From contig CABRNK010000033.1 of assembly GCA_902472305.1 (NCBI GenBank), positions 1 to 16,282 on the forward strand: a DNA stretch of 16,282 nt. Reading direction: 5' to 3'. This stretch comes from Hominenteromicrobium sp900549945. GTDB lineage: Bacteria > Bacillota > Clostridia > Oscillospirales > Acutalibacteraceae. Each line of letters starts with the position of its first letter. The stretch's first letter is position 1. Below are positions 1 through 7,182 of this stretch, piece after piece. Position numbers and translations under genes: made by a program. Below the pieces are notes generated by a model. The model searched no databases. It was not told the DNA's origin and was given only the letters and a program-made list of their open reading frames with translations.

Positions 1-53
1 CTCTTTTATACCGGATATTTATATCCGGTATAAAAGAGAAGCGCTTCTCTTTT
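1..53. repeat. Two overlapping palindromes in a leader region
   Basis: Positions 1-18 (CTCTTTTATACCGGATAT) and 21-38 form a perfect 18-bp inverted repeat with a 2-base centre. A second perfect palindrome, AAAAGAGAAGC/GCTTCTCTTTT, occupies 32-53. The seven bases at 32-38 belong to both, so in single-stranded form the two hairpins compete. They lie just downstream of the leftward promoter at 80-108, inside the predicted 5' leader of a gene beyond the left edge. An operator for a dimeric repressor or an alternating RNA structure are both possible. No GC-rich stem plus U-tract is seen, so this is not a typical terminator. Confidence 0.8.
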
Positions 54-79
54 CGGCATTTCTCTAATTTGTACTTACA

Positions 80-108
80 ACTATACACCAATGCACCGGT
101 AAAGTCAA
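80..108 (-). promoter_or_regulatory. Strong leftward promoter
   Basis: On the minus strand, TTGACT (103-108) and TATAGT (80-85) are separated by exactly 17 bp, close to the sigma-A consensus. Transcription would start near 73 and run left out of the window through the palindromes at 1-53. A short dyad TTGTA-N2-TACAA (69-80) overlaps the edge of the -10 and could be an operator. The gene served is not in the window. Confidence 0.7.
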
Positions 109-284
109 CCAATTTTTACCAATTTTTTAAATATTTTTTGTCTCCTGATTCAGGGGATCAAAATCACAGCCCGTAAAAAACCGTTCGGCTGCCGTCCCGC
201 GTTCCATTTTAGATCCACGCGAGCCGCCGCAAATCGAATTTGCTCAGCGGCCTGCGGCAGAACTTTCACACAGAATTCCGGTAC
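109..284. other. Non-coding, T-rich then GC-rich stretch
   Basis: Together with 1-108 this forms a stretch of about 340 bases without a gene. 109-150 is rich in T runs; around 150-168 there is a small CTCCTG/CAGGGG hairpin with a 3-base loop but no U-tract. I see no convincing reading frame, RNA gene or promoter here. It separates the leftward promoter at 80-108 from the terminator of the small lipoprotein gene. Confidence 0.5.
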
Positions 285-320
285 AAAAAGGGCCTCGGAT
301 TCCAAATAAATCCGAAGCCC
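285..320 (-). terminator. Intrinsic terminator of the lipoprotein transcript
   Basis: Read on the minus strand, a 12-bp stem (309-320 with 290-301; one G-U pair, otherwise Watson-Crick) encloses a 7-base loop and is followed directly by five U (285-289). It lies 20 bases after the stop codon at 341. No terminator is apparent after the aldo/keto reductase gene, so this may also end read-through from that operon. Confidence 0.9.
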
Positions 321-340
321 TTCCCTGCCGTATTTCCCGG

Positions 341-591
341 CTATTCAGCCGTATATTCCGCGTCGCTCCAAACCGTATCCGCCTGACCGGCCGTCCACGA
401 ATAGTACGCGCCATCCTCGCAGACCACGCTGATGCGCAGACCCGTCTCCGTCGGTGTAAAGCACAGCGCAAACTGCCTGCCGGAGCGATTGCCCAGAACA
501 TCAGCGCAGCGCCGACCCCCGCTGAAGTCGAAGCGCAGCCGGAGAACAAGACCGCCGGCAGCAGTAAAAACAGAAGTGCAGCTTTTCTCAA
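341..591 (-). pseudogene. Small lipoprotein, apparently frameshifted
   Basis: From a TTG at 591 the frame reads MRKAALLFLLLPAVLFSGC, a classic lipoprotein signal peptide: basic N-terminus, hydrophobic core, and lipobox FSGC with the lipidated cysteine at residue 19. That frame then decays into Arg-rich sequence. A neighbouring frame gives a plausible C-terminus (FALCFTPTETGLRISVVC, then GAYYSWTAG and an acidic tail) ending with TAG at 341-343. Adding one G to the five-G run at 516-520 joins the two into one protein of about 83 residues. This is therefore either a sequencing or assembly error in a homopolymer or a real inactivation. The gene has its own consensus promoter at 672-700 and terminator at 285-320. 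The mature part would be a very short secreted, membrane-anchored protein. I do not recognise its family. Confidence 0.55.
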
Positions 592-671
592 AATAAACGC
601 CCTCGCTTTTCAAGATAATCTGCCGGCTGCCCCGCAGTTCGCGGCAGAATGAAGCGGTGCATTGAAATCAC

Positions 672-700
672 ACTATACATCCGATCGGCTGTTCTGTCAA
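672..700 (-). promoter_or_regulatory. Consensus promoter for the small lipoprotein
   Basis: On the minus strand TTGACA (695-700), 17 bp, then TATAGT (672-677) is a near-perfect sigma-A promoter. It lies after the aldo/keto reductase stop codon and about 80 bases upstream of the TTG start at 591. The presence of such a promoter supports the lipoprotein being a real gene despite its broken frame. Confidence 0.75.
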
Positions 701-758
701 TACCGCGATATTATATACCGCATGCTAATGCAGAGGACTTCTCAGACGGGACGCCGCC

Positions 759-1877
759 TCACCGGTCAAATTCAGCGGACACCGCTTCCAGCAGACTGCG
801 AATTTTCAGATGCTGGGGACAGATCGCCTCACATTTGCCGCACCGCAGACAGTCCTTTGCTTTGGTGCCCTCGCCGGTTTGGATATTGTTGTAGTAGTAA
901 TCGGTGTTCCAGTTTCCAAAGCAATTTTTGGCGTTCAAAAGCGCAAACAAATCGGGGATACGGATTCCCTTCGGGCACGCCTCCATGCAGTAGCGGCAGG
1001 CCGTGCACGGAATGAGATCCTGCGCGCGGAAAATCTCCGTCACGCGCTTTACAACCGCCAGCTCCCGGTCGGAGAGCGGCTGAAAATGCTCCATATATCC
1101 CGTATTATCCTCCACCATTTCGAGATTCTCCATACCCGAAAGCACCATACGAATCCCCTCGAATCCGGCGGCAAAGCGCACGGCATAGCTCGCGTTGCTC
1201 AGCGGGCTTTCCAGCCCGTCAAAAACCTTCTGCGCCGCCTCCGGCAGCTTCACAAGGCTGCCGCCCTTGACCGGCTCCATGACGATCACCGGCTTGCCGT
1301 GCCGCACGCACACCTCATAGCACTTCCGGCTTTCAACGGACGGATCCTCGTAGTCCGCGTAGTTGAACTGGATCTGCACCGCCTCGATCTGCGGGTACTC
1401 GGTGAGAATCTGCTCCAGCACCTCCGCGCGGTCGTGGAAGGAGATGCCGAAATGCCGGATTTTCCCCTCCTTTTTGAGCTCCAGCGCCGTTTCATAGGCG
1501 CGGCAGCGCTTGAATTTTTCAAAGATATTTCTGTCCTGCGCATGCATCAGGTAGAGGTCGAAATACGTCACGCCGACCGCCTCAAGCTGGCTTTCAAACA
1601 GCGGGCGGATCTCCGCCTGCGTATTGAAGTGATGGGTGGACAGCTTGTCGGTGACGGTATAGCGCTCCCGCGGGTAGCGGCTCGTGAGGCAAACCTTCAG
1701 CGCTGGCTCCGATTTGCCGGAGACGTAGCCGTGCGCCGTGTCGAAATACGTAAAGCCGCGTTCCATAAACCGATCCACCATTTTTGTGAACAGCGCCGTA
1801 TCGACCTCGCCGTTTTCCAGAAGCGGCAGGCGCATGCATCCGAACCCGAATTTTTTGCTTCCAAATAGCTTTTCCAT
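759..1877 (-). CDS. Aldo/keto reductase with two C-terminal [4Fe-4S] sites
   Basis: A 372-residue protein. An N-terminal TIM-barrel aldo/keto reductase domain (about 5-260) carries the family tetrad D46 and Y51 (FDTAHGY), K78 (TDKL) and H112 (LMHA). The C-terminal part has two ferredoxin-like motifs: C291-x2-C-x2-C-x3-C301-P and C343-x2-C-x2-C-x3-C353-P, each expected to bind a [4Fe-4S] cluster. This is the COG1453-type oxidoreductase common in anaerobes, cytoplasmic and probably passing electrons between ferredoxin or flavodoxin and a carbonyl substrate; the substrate is unknown. The ATG at 1877 is chosen because AGGAGG (1885-1890) sits just upstream. It is third in the minus-strand redox operon, 92 bases after the flavodoxin gene; that gap holds a small GCCGG/CCGGC hairpin without a U-tract. 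Confidence 0.9.
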   Translation of the reverse strand: MEKLFGSKKFGFGCMRLPLLENGEVDTALFTKMVDRFMERGFTYFDTAHGYVSGKSEPALKVCLTSRYPRERYTVTDKLSTHHFNTQAEIRPLFESQLEAVGVTYFDLYLMHAQDRNIFEKFKRCRAYETALELKKEGKIRHFGISFHDRAEVLEQILTEYPQIEAVQIQFNYADYEDPSVESRKCYEVCVRHGKPVIVMEPVKGGSLVKLPEAAQKVFDGLESPLSNASYAVRFAAGFEGIRMVLSGMENLEMVEDNTGYMEHFQPLSDRELAVVKRVTEIFRAQDLIPCTACRYCMEACPKGIRIPDLFALLNAKNCFGNWNTDYYYNNIQTGEGTKAKDCLRCGKCEAICPQHLKIRSLLEAVSAEFDR

Positions 1878-1969
1878 GATATTTCCTCCTGCTGTATCCT
1901 TATTCATTCGATTACACGTTTCATCGCAGCTGCCGTAAGCCACCCTGCTGCGGCCGGTATTCTCCGGCT

Positions 1970-2482
1970 TCATACGCACGAGCACACCCAGTCCGCAATC
2001 GCCTGCGCCGACTGCGCGGCACGGCTTCCCACGACGGCCAGTCCCTCGCCGAAGCTGGCGCCGTTGCAGAGCCGCTGCAGATCGCGCACGCCCCTGCCGA
2101 GTCCGCTGCCCTCGTGCGTCATGACGGGAAAGACGCGCTTTCCCGCGAAATCCAGCCGCTCGATCTGACTGAATACCGCGCAGGGATACGTCCCCCACCA
2201 GCACGGGCCGCAGATGAAAATATTGTCGTAGGCGGCTATGCTGCGCAGGCTGTTTTTCAGCGCCGGGCGGGCCCCCTGCTCCAGCTCGGCCTTCGCCTGC
2301 CGGATGCACGTGTCGTAATCGCCGGCATAGGGCTTTTCCGTCTCAAGCTCGAACAGCTCGCCGCCCACGGCCCTTTGAATATATTCGGCGACGATTTCGG
2401 TATTGCCCTTTTCCAAGCGGACAACAGCCCCGCCCGCGTAGTTTTCTCCACGGCGGGAGTAGTATAAGATTAGATTCGCCAT
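1970..2482 (-). CDS. Flavodoxin family protein
   Basis: A 170-residue cytoplasmic flavodoxin-like protein. The N-terminal FMN phosphate-binding loop has the interrupted form typical of one flavodoxin subfamily in Firmicutes (resembling PF12682): YYSRRGENY at 7-15 followed by LEKGNTEIVA at 23-32. Further FMN-site motifs are GPCWWGTYP (92-100) and THEGSGLG (122-129). The ATG at 2482 follows AGGAGG at a good distance; the longer open frame upstream overlaps the preceding gene and is rejected. It starts 10 bases after the flavoprotein gene at 2493-3047 and precedes the aldo/keto reductase, so it is probably their electron carrier or a flavin reductase partner (inference). It could also act as a quinone or nitro-compound reductase. 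Confidence 0.88.
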   Translation of the reverse strand: MANLILYYSRRGENYAGGAVVRLEKGNTEIVAEYIQRAVGGELFELETEKPYAGDYDTCIRQAKAELEQGARPALKNSLRSIAAYDNIFICGPCWWGTYPCAVFSQIERLDFAGKRVFPVMTHEGSGLGRGVRDLQRLCNGASFGEGLAVVGSRAAQSAQAIADWVCSCV

Positions 2483-2492
2483 TTGCCGCCTC

Positions 2493-3047
2493 CTAAATGC
2501 CTCTGCCCATCTCGAAGGCCTGTGCCGCCCATTTGGTGCCGGCCGCCTGCCCCGGCTCTGAAAGTCCGCTCGCATTGAGAATCCCGCCCAGCTCCACGGT
2601 GCGCAGGCACTGGAGGAAACCGCGGAAAGCGGCGTTGGCCGCCGCGTGCTGATCCCGCGGAAAATCCTCCGGCGCAGCGCAGGCCGTGATCAGATACGCC
2701 TTCTTTCCGGATGACGCGCGGATACGGTTTTCTCCGGCAATAAAGCGGTCGATGAATACCTTAAGCTGTGCGCTGAGCGCCATGAAGTAGATCGGCGAGG
2801 CGAACACAAGCGCATCCGCTCGGCACGCCTTTTCGATCAGCTCGGCCATATCGTCCTGCTGCACGCAGCCCCCGCTGGTTTTGACGCAGGCCTCGCAGCC
2901 CCGGCAGAAACCGATCTGCTTTTCACGCAGCGCCACGGTCACAACCGAGCATCCGGCTTCCCGCGCCCCTCTCGCAAATTCCGCGCAGAGCTGGCCCCTG
3001 TTGCCGTTTCTCCGCGGGCTGGATGAAATAAACAGCACATTCTTCAT
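2493..3047 (-). CDS. Isf-like iron-sulfur flavoprotein (NADPH-dependent FMN reductase fold)
   Basis: A 184-residue flavodoxin-fold protein. It opens with the FMN phosphate loop SSSPRRNGNRG (8-18), then a cysteine cluster C48-x2-C51-x2-C54-x6-C61, which fits the C-x2-C-x2-C-x4-7-C motif that ligates a [4Fe-4S] cluster in archaeal/clostridial iron-sulfur flavoproteins. QDDM follows (64-67), as does ASPIYFMALSAQLKVFIDR (83-101), the second FMN contact. It is first in the redox operon, translated from ATG 3047 behind a G-rich ribosome binding site. Expected role: cytoplasmic electron transfer between ferredoxin or NAD(P)H and flavin, possibly in oxidative-stress defence; unproven here. Some relatives keep only part of the cysteine set and are annotated simply as NAD(P)H oxidoreductases. 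Confidence 0.85.
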   Translation of the reverse strand: MKNVLFISSSPRRNGNRGQLCAEFARGAREAGCSVVTVALREKQIGFCRGCEACVKTSGGCVQQDDMAELIEKACRADALVFASPIYFMALSAQLKVFIDRFIAGENRIRASSGKKAYLITACAAPEDFPRDQHAAANAAFRGFLQCLRTVELGGILNASGLSEPGQAAGTKWAAQAFEMGRGI

Positions 3048-3068
3048 AGAGCATCCCCCCTGTCTCTT

Positions 3069-3106
3069 CTGTACTTATCCTATCAGATACAGGGGCTTGA
3101 AATCAA
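3069..3106 (-). promoter_or_regulatory. Promoter and candidate operator of the redox operon
   Basis: Minus-strand TTGATT (3101-3106), 18 bp, TAGGAT (3077-3082) lies about 30 bases upstream of the flavoprotein ATG. A dyad CTGTA-N14-TACAG (3069-3073 and 3088-3092) brackets the -10 element, a position from which a bound protein would block polymerase. The neighbouring LysR protein is an obvious candidate ligand, but LysR sites usually lie further upstream, so another repressor is equally possible. Confidence 0.5.
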
Positions 3107-3144
3107 TTCCTTTTTCCCGGCTTATCCATAAGAAAAACTGATGC

Positions 3145-3174
3145 AAAAGGCACCCGCAGTCGCTTGCGGGTGCC
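3145..3174 (-). terminator. Intrinsic terminator of the LysR gene
   Basis: A perfect 10-bp GC-rich stem (GGCACCCGCA, 3149-3158 with 3165-3174) with a 6-base loop is followed on the minus strand by UUUU (3145-3148). It begins a few bases after the LysR stop codon at 3179. It separates the regulator's transcript from the downstream redox operon, so the two are not simply co-transcribed. Confidence 0.9.
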
Positions 3175-3178
3175 CGGC

Positions 3179-4069
3179 TCATCCATTCAATTCTTCAAAC
3201 TGTGCTTTGAGTACGTCAGCAAACGCGTGAACGGCGCGGCCTGTATTTTCCCGGCTCCAAAACGCGCAGTAGTTGTGCAGCAGCGGCCTGCCGCTTCGCG
3301 TCAGCGGCACGCGCCGCAGGAGAGAGCCGTCCTGCCCTGCATCCGCGCCTTCTAAAAGCAAAAAGCCCTTTCCGCCCGCCGCCAGCAGCCGCCCCTCCTC
3401 CAGACTGCCCGCGTAGAGGAAATCGCCCTGCAGGCCCACGATGTCCCGGTAATAATCCCGCTCGATGTCCCGCTGCTCCGCCGAGCTCACCAGAATGCAC
3501 GGCAGCGCCTTTAGATCCTCCTCCGCCACGGCCTCCCGCTGCGCGATGGGGTGCCGCGCCACAAGCTCTGCCTGATAGGGCCGCGCCGCCAGAATCTCAT
3601 TGAAATACCCCTGTGAAAACGCGCGGCGCTGATCGCTGAGCAGCAGGTCGATCTGCCCGGAAACCAGCAGCTCATACAGCTCCTCGTGGCTGCCGGCACG
3701 GATGTGCAGTTCAATTTCCGGATGCCGCTCGGAAAAGACCAGCACTGCCCTTTGAAATTCCGGCCCGCTGTAGCTGAGCAGGCAGCCGAGGCGGATCGCT
3801 TCCCGGCTCCCGCGCTCAATATCCTGCGTTTCCCTGACCAGCCGCTCCCACTCCCGCAAAAGCGGCCGGCTTTTCCGGTAGAGGTGCTCCCCTGCCGGCG
3901 TCACGGAAAAGCTGCGCCCCTTGCGCTCGAGCAGCCTTACGCCTATATCCCGCTCCAGCGCCTGTACCTGCTGGGAAATGGCGGACTGCGAAATAAAACA
4001 TTCCTCCGCCGCCTTTGAAAAGCTCTTGTTTTCCACCACCGCCTGAAAGTAGCGGAGCTGTTTCAGCAT
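3179..4069 (-). CDS. LysR-family transcriptional regulator
   Basis: A 296-residue LysR-type regulator of normal family length. The N-terminal winged helix-turn-helix (1-60) shows the signature MLKQLRYFQAVVENKSFSKA, ISQSAISQQVQALE (26-39) and GVRLLERKGRSFSVTPAGE (43-61). A linker helix and periplasmic-binding-protein-like effector domain (about 90-290) follow. The ATG at 4069 has GAGGTG upstream. It lies directly upstream of, and in the same direction as, the redox operon, rather than divergent as many LysR genes are; a terminator lies between them. The redox operon is its most likely target (inference). The effector is unknown. Confidence 0.92.
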   Translation of the reverse strand: MLKQLRYFQAVVENKSFSKAAEECFISQSAISQQVQALERDIGVRLLERKGRSFSVTPAGEHLYRKSRPLLREWERLVRETQDIERGSREAIRLGCLLSYSGPEFQRAVLVFSERHPEIELHIRAGSHEELYELLVSGQIDLLLSDQRRAFSQGYFNEILAARPYQAELVARHPIAQREAVAEEDLKALPCILVSSAEQRDIERDYYRDIVGLQGDFLYAGSLEEGRLLAAGGKGFLLLEGADAGQDGSLLRRVPLTRSGRPLLHNYCAFWSRENTGRAVHAFADVLKAQFEELNG

Positions 4070-4122
4070 CGCCGCCCACCTCGCTTCCTGTTTTTCACAC
4101 GCGCCGCGCGCCTGTGCTTTTT

Positions 4123-4152
4123 ATTATACCATACGTGCCGGCGGAACGCCAA
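4123..4152 (-). promoter_or_regulatory. Promoter of the LysR gene
   Basis: Minus-strand TTGGCG (4147-4152), 18 bp, then a perfect TATAAT (4123-4128) preceded by TGG, an extended -10. It is about 55 bases upstream of the LysR ATG. The stretch 4153-4286 between it and the ABC permease gene holds no convincing reading frame and no obvious terminator for the ABC operon. Confidence 0.7.
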
Positions 4153-4286
4153 TGCTTTTTGAATGCCGTTTTCGGTCTGCCGGACGGCTCGGAACGCCGC
4201 TGTTCGACCGCAGGGACGGCGCATCCCCGCCGGATACGGAAGCCGCACCCTATCCTTCTACAAACTGCCCGCCGCCGAAAAAGCAC

Positions 4287-5006
4287 TCACAGCGTATGCC
4301 GGCGCGGCTTTCCAGCCAGCAGCACGAGGCAGGCGGCCCCTGCAAGCAGTAGCGCACACTGGCCCAAAAGAACCTCCGCCGGCAGATAAAAGGCCGGATC
4401 CAGCACCTCCGATGCCAAAGGCGCCTCGGTGAAAAAGCGCCCGTTCCAGAGGCTTAAAGCCTGCGGAAGCGGAGCGGCCGCGCAGACTGCGGAAAGCGGC
4501 ATCCAGACGTAAACCAACCACGGCTTCAGCCGCCCCAGCACCCAGCCGCTGCCGACCGCAAAGCCCAGCGGCGGGATCAGTACGGCGGCTGCCGGCAGCA
4601 GCAGGCTGCCCCACGCAGACCAGTGAAAATACCAGCCGTAAAAGAAGAATGCTTCCATAAGGCTGCCCAGTGCGAGCAGGCTGGTCCCCGCAAGCGCCGC
4701 GGCGCCGCGAGCCAGCGCATACCGCCGCGGCACGACGGGCGCGGCGTCTGTCAGCACGGCGGTACGGCGCGCCTTGGCCGAGGTGAAAAAGGTCAGGAAG
4801 AAAAGCGCGCCGATCCACAGCAGCGGCAGCATCCGGCTCAGGTAATCACCGAAGCTCCACGGGGAAAAGGGCGCGGTGCGGGACACCCCGAGAATCGTCG
4901 TGCCGTTCAGCACCTGCCAGCCGTAAAAGAGCGTCGCCGCCAGCAGACCAAAAAAGAATTTGTTCCACAGCAGCCGCCTGCATTCATAAGCAAATATTTT
5001 AATCAA
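4287..5006 (-). CDS. ABC-2 type permease subunit
   Basis: A 239-residue integral membrane protein with about six predicted transmembrane helices (near 17-34, 56-76, 98-124, 132-158, 163-180 and 210-231). The basic cytoplasmic loop SAKARRTAVLTDAAP (76-90) is typical of ABC-2 permeases that contact the ATPase. It starts with TTG at 5006, overlapping the upstream permease-peptidase gene by 8 bases; GGAGGA inside that gene's end serves as ribosome binding site, so translation is probably coupled. It is likely the second half of a heterodimeric membrane channel with the peptidase-bearing subunit. The substrate cannot be read from sequence. No terminator is visible after its stop codon. Confidence 0.85.
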   Translation of the reverse strand: MIKIFAYECRRLLWNKFFFGLLAATLFYGWQVLNGTTILGVSRTAPFSPWSFGDYLSRMLPLLWIGALFFLTFFTSAKARRTAVLTDAAPVVPRRYALARGAAALAGTSLLALGSLMEAFFFYGWYFHWSAWGSLLLPAAAVLIPPLGFAVGSGWVLGRLKPWLVYVWMPLSAVCAAAPLPQALSLWNGRFFTEAPLASEVLDPAFYLPAEVLLGQCALLLAGAACLVLLAGKPRRHTL

Positions 5007-7182
5007 GGGTTACATCCTCCTCCGTCAGGCCGCAGGCATCCAAAAATACCTGATAGGTCAAATAGGGATACGCGGGGTCCAGCTCCCGATTGAAAAGCCC
5101 GTTCAAGATTTGATCCATAGCGGCCTCGCCGCCCACCAGCGCCTCTGCCTTTAAAATTTTCAGCGGCATCTCGCTGTACTGCCGCACATAGGAGAGGCTG
5201 TTCGAAATCTCGAGCTGCTTATCTTCCGGCAGCGCTTCCAGAAAATCCGGATTGCGCACGTAGAAATTTTGGCTGTATTCCTCCACCGCCTGCTGCCAGT
5301 GCTCCACATAGTTTTCACGGGCATATTCTTCCCCGTAGAGCGCCTTTGCGATGCGGTAGGTCGTGTAGACGGTCAGGCCCTCCGCCGACCAAGCGTCGTC
5401 GCCCGCCGTGTCAAACATATTGCCGAGGCCCCACCACTGGTGGACCAGTTCGTGGATCATCACCTCGCCGGCCGCGGCGCCCTTATCGCTGTTTTTAAGA
5501 TTGAGGGCGGCGAAGTCGGCCTCATCCAGCAGGCTCGCGCCGTCCGAGGCATAGCCGCCGCCTGCAACCCGGCTCTGAATCAGCTTGAGGCTGTCTCCGC
5601 CGAAAGAAAGCGCGCCGTAATGCGCCGTACAGTAGTTCACCACGGCTTCTACAGCCTCCGCCGCCCCGGCGGCCTCCATAACCGCCTGATGTTTGCGCCC
5701 GTAATAGAATTCGACGGTGATGCCGCCGGCCTGAATATCCTCCCGGATATAGTCGCCGGCGTAGAGACTCCCGCCGGTTCCGGTGTCTGCATAGCGCCAG
5801 GTCACCGTCCCGTTTTCATGCTCCGCCACACGTTCCGCCTCGCTTGCGCCGAACGGGAGCACGGTCATGTGATCCGGCAGCGTGATCTCGATTTCCACGG
5901 GGTACGTCTCACCGGCAGGCAGCACGTTCAGCAGACGCGGCGACAGCGCGGCGTTCTCAAGACAAATGTACGTGTCGCTGATCTCCCTGCCGCCCTGCAT
6001 CGAGGAGAGGCTGCGGTCCTCCTGTGGAAAGCCGCCGTATTCCATCGTCAGTTCCACCTGCGCCTCTGCGGGAATTGTGACCTCCAGCAAGGCTTCGTTG
6101 AATTCCTGATAATCGCCCAAAGAGAAGGGCACGTCCGCGCCGTTTGCCCGCACATTTGTGACGATATAGCCGGGGGTGACGCCGAAGGAAACCGTCTGCG
6201 CCCGGCCGGAGGTGTTCTGAAACGCAAAGGCCGCCCGGCCCCGCAGGGTTCCGGCCGCGGTATCCGGATACACCTCTGCGCTGCGCCCCGAGCAGGTCAC
6301 GCCCTCTGCATACGGGATCTCGTAGAAGGTCATCACCGTCTGATCCGGATTGCTCTGATCCACAAAGGGCTGCGCCGCATACGCGAAGCCGGCGCAGGTC
6401 AGCAAAAGCACGGCGATCAACGGCCGGTAGGCACGGCGGGCGCTCCGGCAGAGCGAGCCGAAAAAGCCCTTTCCGTGCTGGCGGATGCAGAGGTAGGACA
6501 GCGCCCACACGCCGGCGAGCGCCGCGAGCCAAGTCAGACGCATATAGGCCGCGGAGCGGAAAATTCGGTTGTTAGAGAAATCATCGGACAAAGCCCAAAC
6601 GCTCGGGTTCAGCCAGCAAAGCTGCCAATTCTCCGCCCAGACGGTGAGGCTCAGCCCGGCAAACGCCGCAAAAAGCACGGCGGACAGGTCGGCCCGCCGG
6701 GTAAACTGGTAGAAGGCCGAGGCCGCCAGAATCGACAGCGGCAGGGCGAGCCCCATAAACAGCAGATACGCGAGAATGTAGTCCGTGCCGTCAAACACGG
6801 AGCCGATCAGCACCCGGCTGACCGGAAACCAGACCGCCGCAGTCAGGCATGCCGCCAGCAGTGCCGCCGTTAAAAGGGCGAACAGGCGCGCAAGAGACAG
6901 AATGAGCGGGGAAACCGCCGCATCGGTCAGCCTATCGGCCCGGCACCGGGCGGCCCGGTCCCACTCGTACACGGCCAGAAGGCCAAACAGGATGCCGCCC
7001 GCCGCGCCCCCCGCAAGCGCGGGATTCGCAAGGTACACGGAAAGCATCGTGTCCGCATCGGCGGGCCGGTAAAGCACCAGTCCCACCAGCGGCGAAAGGA
7101 CGGTCAGCAGCACAGTGAGCCCGGTCAGCCGGCTTTGCAGAAGCCGCCGCAGCTCCTGCGGGAATAAACGCAGCGTGTTCAT
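4999..7182 (-). CDS. ABC-2 permease fused to M1-like zinc metallopeptidase
   Basis: A 727-residue fusion. The N-terminal 270 residues hold about seven hydrophobic helices (near 19-38, 56-73, 92-118, 136-157, 166-184, 214-233 and 253-270) like an ABC-2 permease. An odd helix count with a cytoplasmic N-terminus puts the remaining 450 residues outside the cell. That part resembles M1 (gluzincin) aminopeptidases: a beta-rich region (about 285-500), zinc motif H577-E-L-V-H581 followed by QWWG, third ligand E601 (WSAEGLT), and Y669 in QYSEMPL where M1 enzymes have the catalytic tyrosine. The spacing from H581 to E601 is one residue longer than in classical M1 enzymes, and no GAMEN exopeptidase motif is evident (GGGYASDGAS at 541-550 lies near the expected place), so substrate choice may differ. 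It overlaps the ATPase gene by ATGA. Presumed role: cell-surface peptide cleavage coupled to transport or sensing. Confidence 0.88.
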   Translation of the reverse strand: MNTLRLFPQELRRLLQSRLTGLTVLLTVLSPLVGLVLYRPADADTMLSVYLANPALAGGAAGGILFGLLAVYEWDRAARCRADRLTDAAVSPLILSLARLFALLTAALLAACLTAAVWFPVSRVLIGSVFDGTDYILAYLLFMGLALPLSILAASAFYQFTRRADLSAVLFAAFAGLSLTVWAENWQLCWLNPSVWALSDDFSNNRIFRSAAYMRLTWLAALAGVWALSYLCIRQHGKGFFGSLCRSARRAYRPLIAVLLLTCAGFAYAAQPFVDQSNPDQTVMTFYEIPYAEGVTCSGRSAEVYPDTAAGTLRGRAAFAFQNTSGRAQTVSFGVTPGYIVTNVRANGADVPFSLGDYQEFNEALLEVTIPAEAQVELTMEYGGFPQEDRSLSSMQGGREISDTYICLENAALSPRLLNVLPAGETYPVEIEITLPDHMTVLPFGASEAERVAEHENGTVTWRYADTGTGGSLYAGDYIREDIQAGGITVEFYYGRKHQAVMEAAGAAEAVEAVVNYCTAHYGALSFGGDSLKLIQSRVAGGGYASDGASLLDEADFAALNLKNSDKGAAAGEVMIHELVHQWWGLGNMFDTAGDDAWSAEGLTVYTTYRIAKALYGEEYARENYVEHWQQAVEEYSQNFYVRNPDFLEALPEDKQLEISNSLSYVRQYSEMPLKILKAEALVGGEAAMDQILNGLFNRELDPAYPYLTYQVFLDACGLTEEDVTLD

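Noticed and set aside
810..1868. Long plus-strand open frame opposite the aldo/keto reductase
   Set aside because: It is the antisense shadow of a gene with clear catalytic and iron-sulfur motifs; its translation is Arg/His/Leu-rich with no motif.
4095..4286. Possible small gene between the LysR promoter and the ABC permease
   Set aside because: The frames are Arg-rich, lack ribosome binding sites and overlap the LysR promoter.
5269..6873. 534-codon plus-strand frame opposite the permease-peptidase
   Set aside because: High GC keeps the antisense frame open; the minus strand encodes membrane helices and an intact zinc site, while this translation has no domain and no ribosome binding site.
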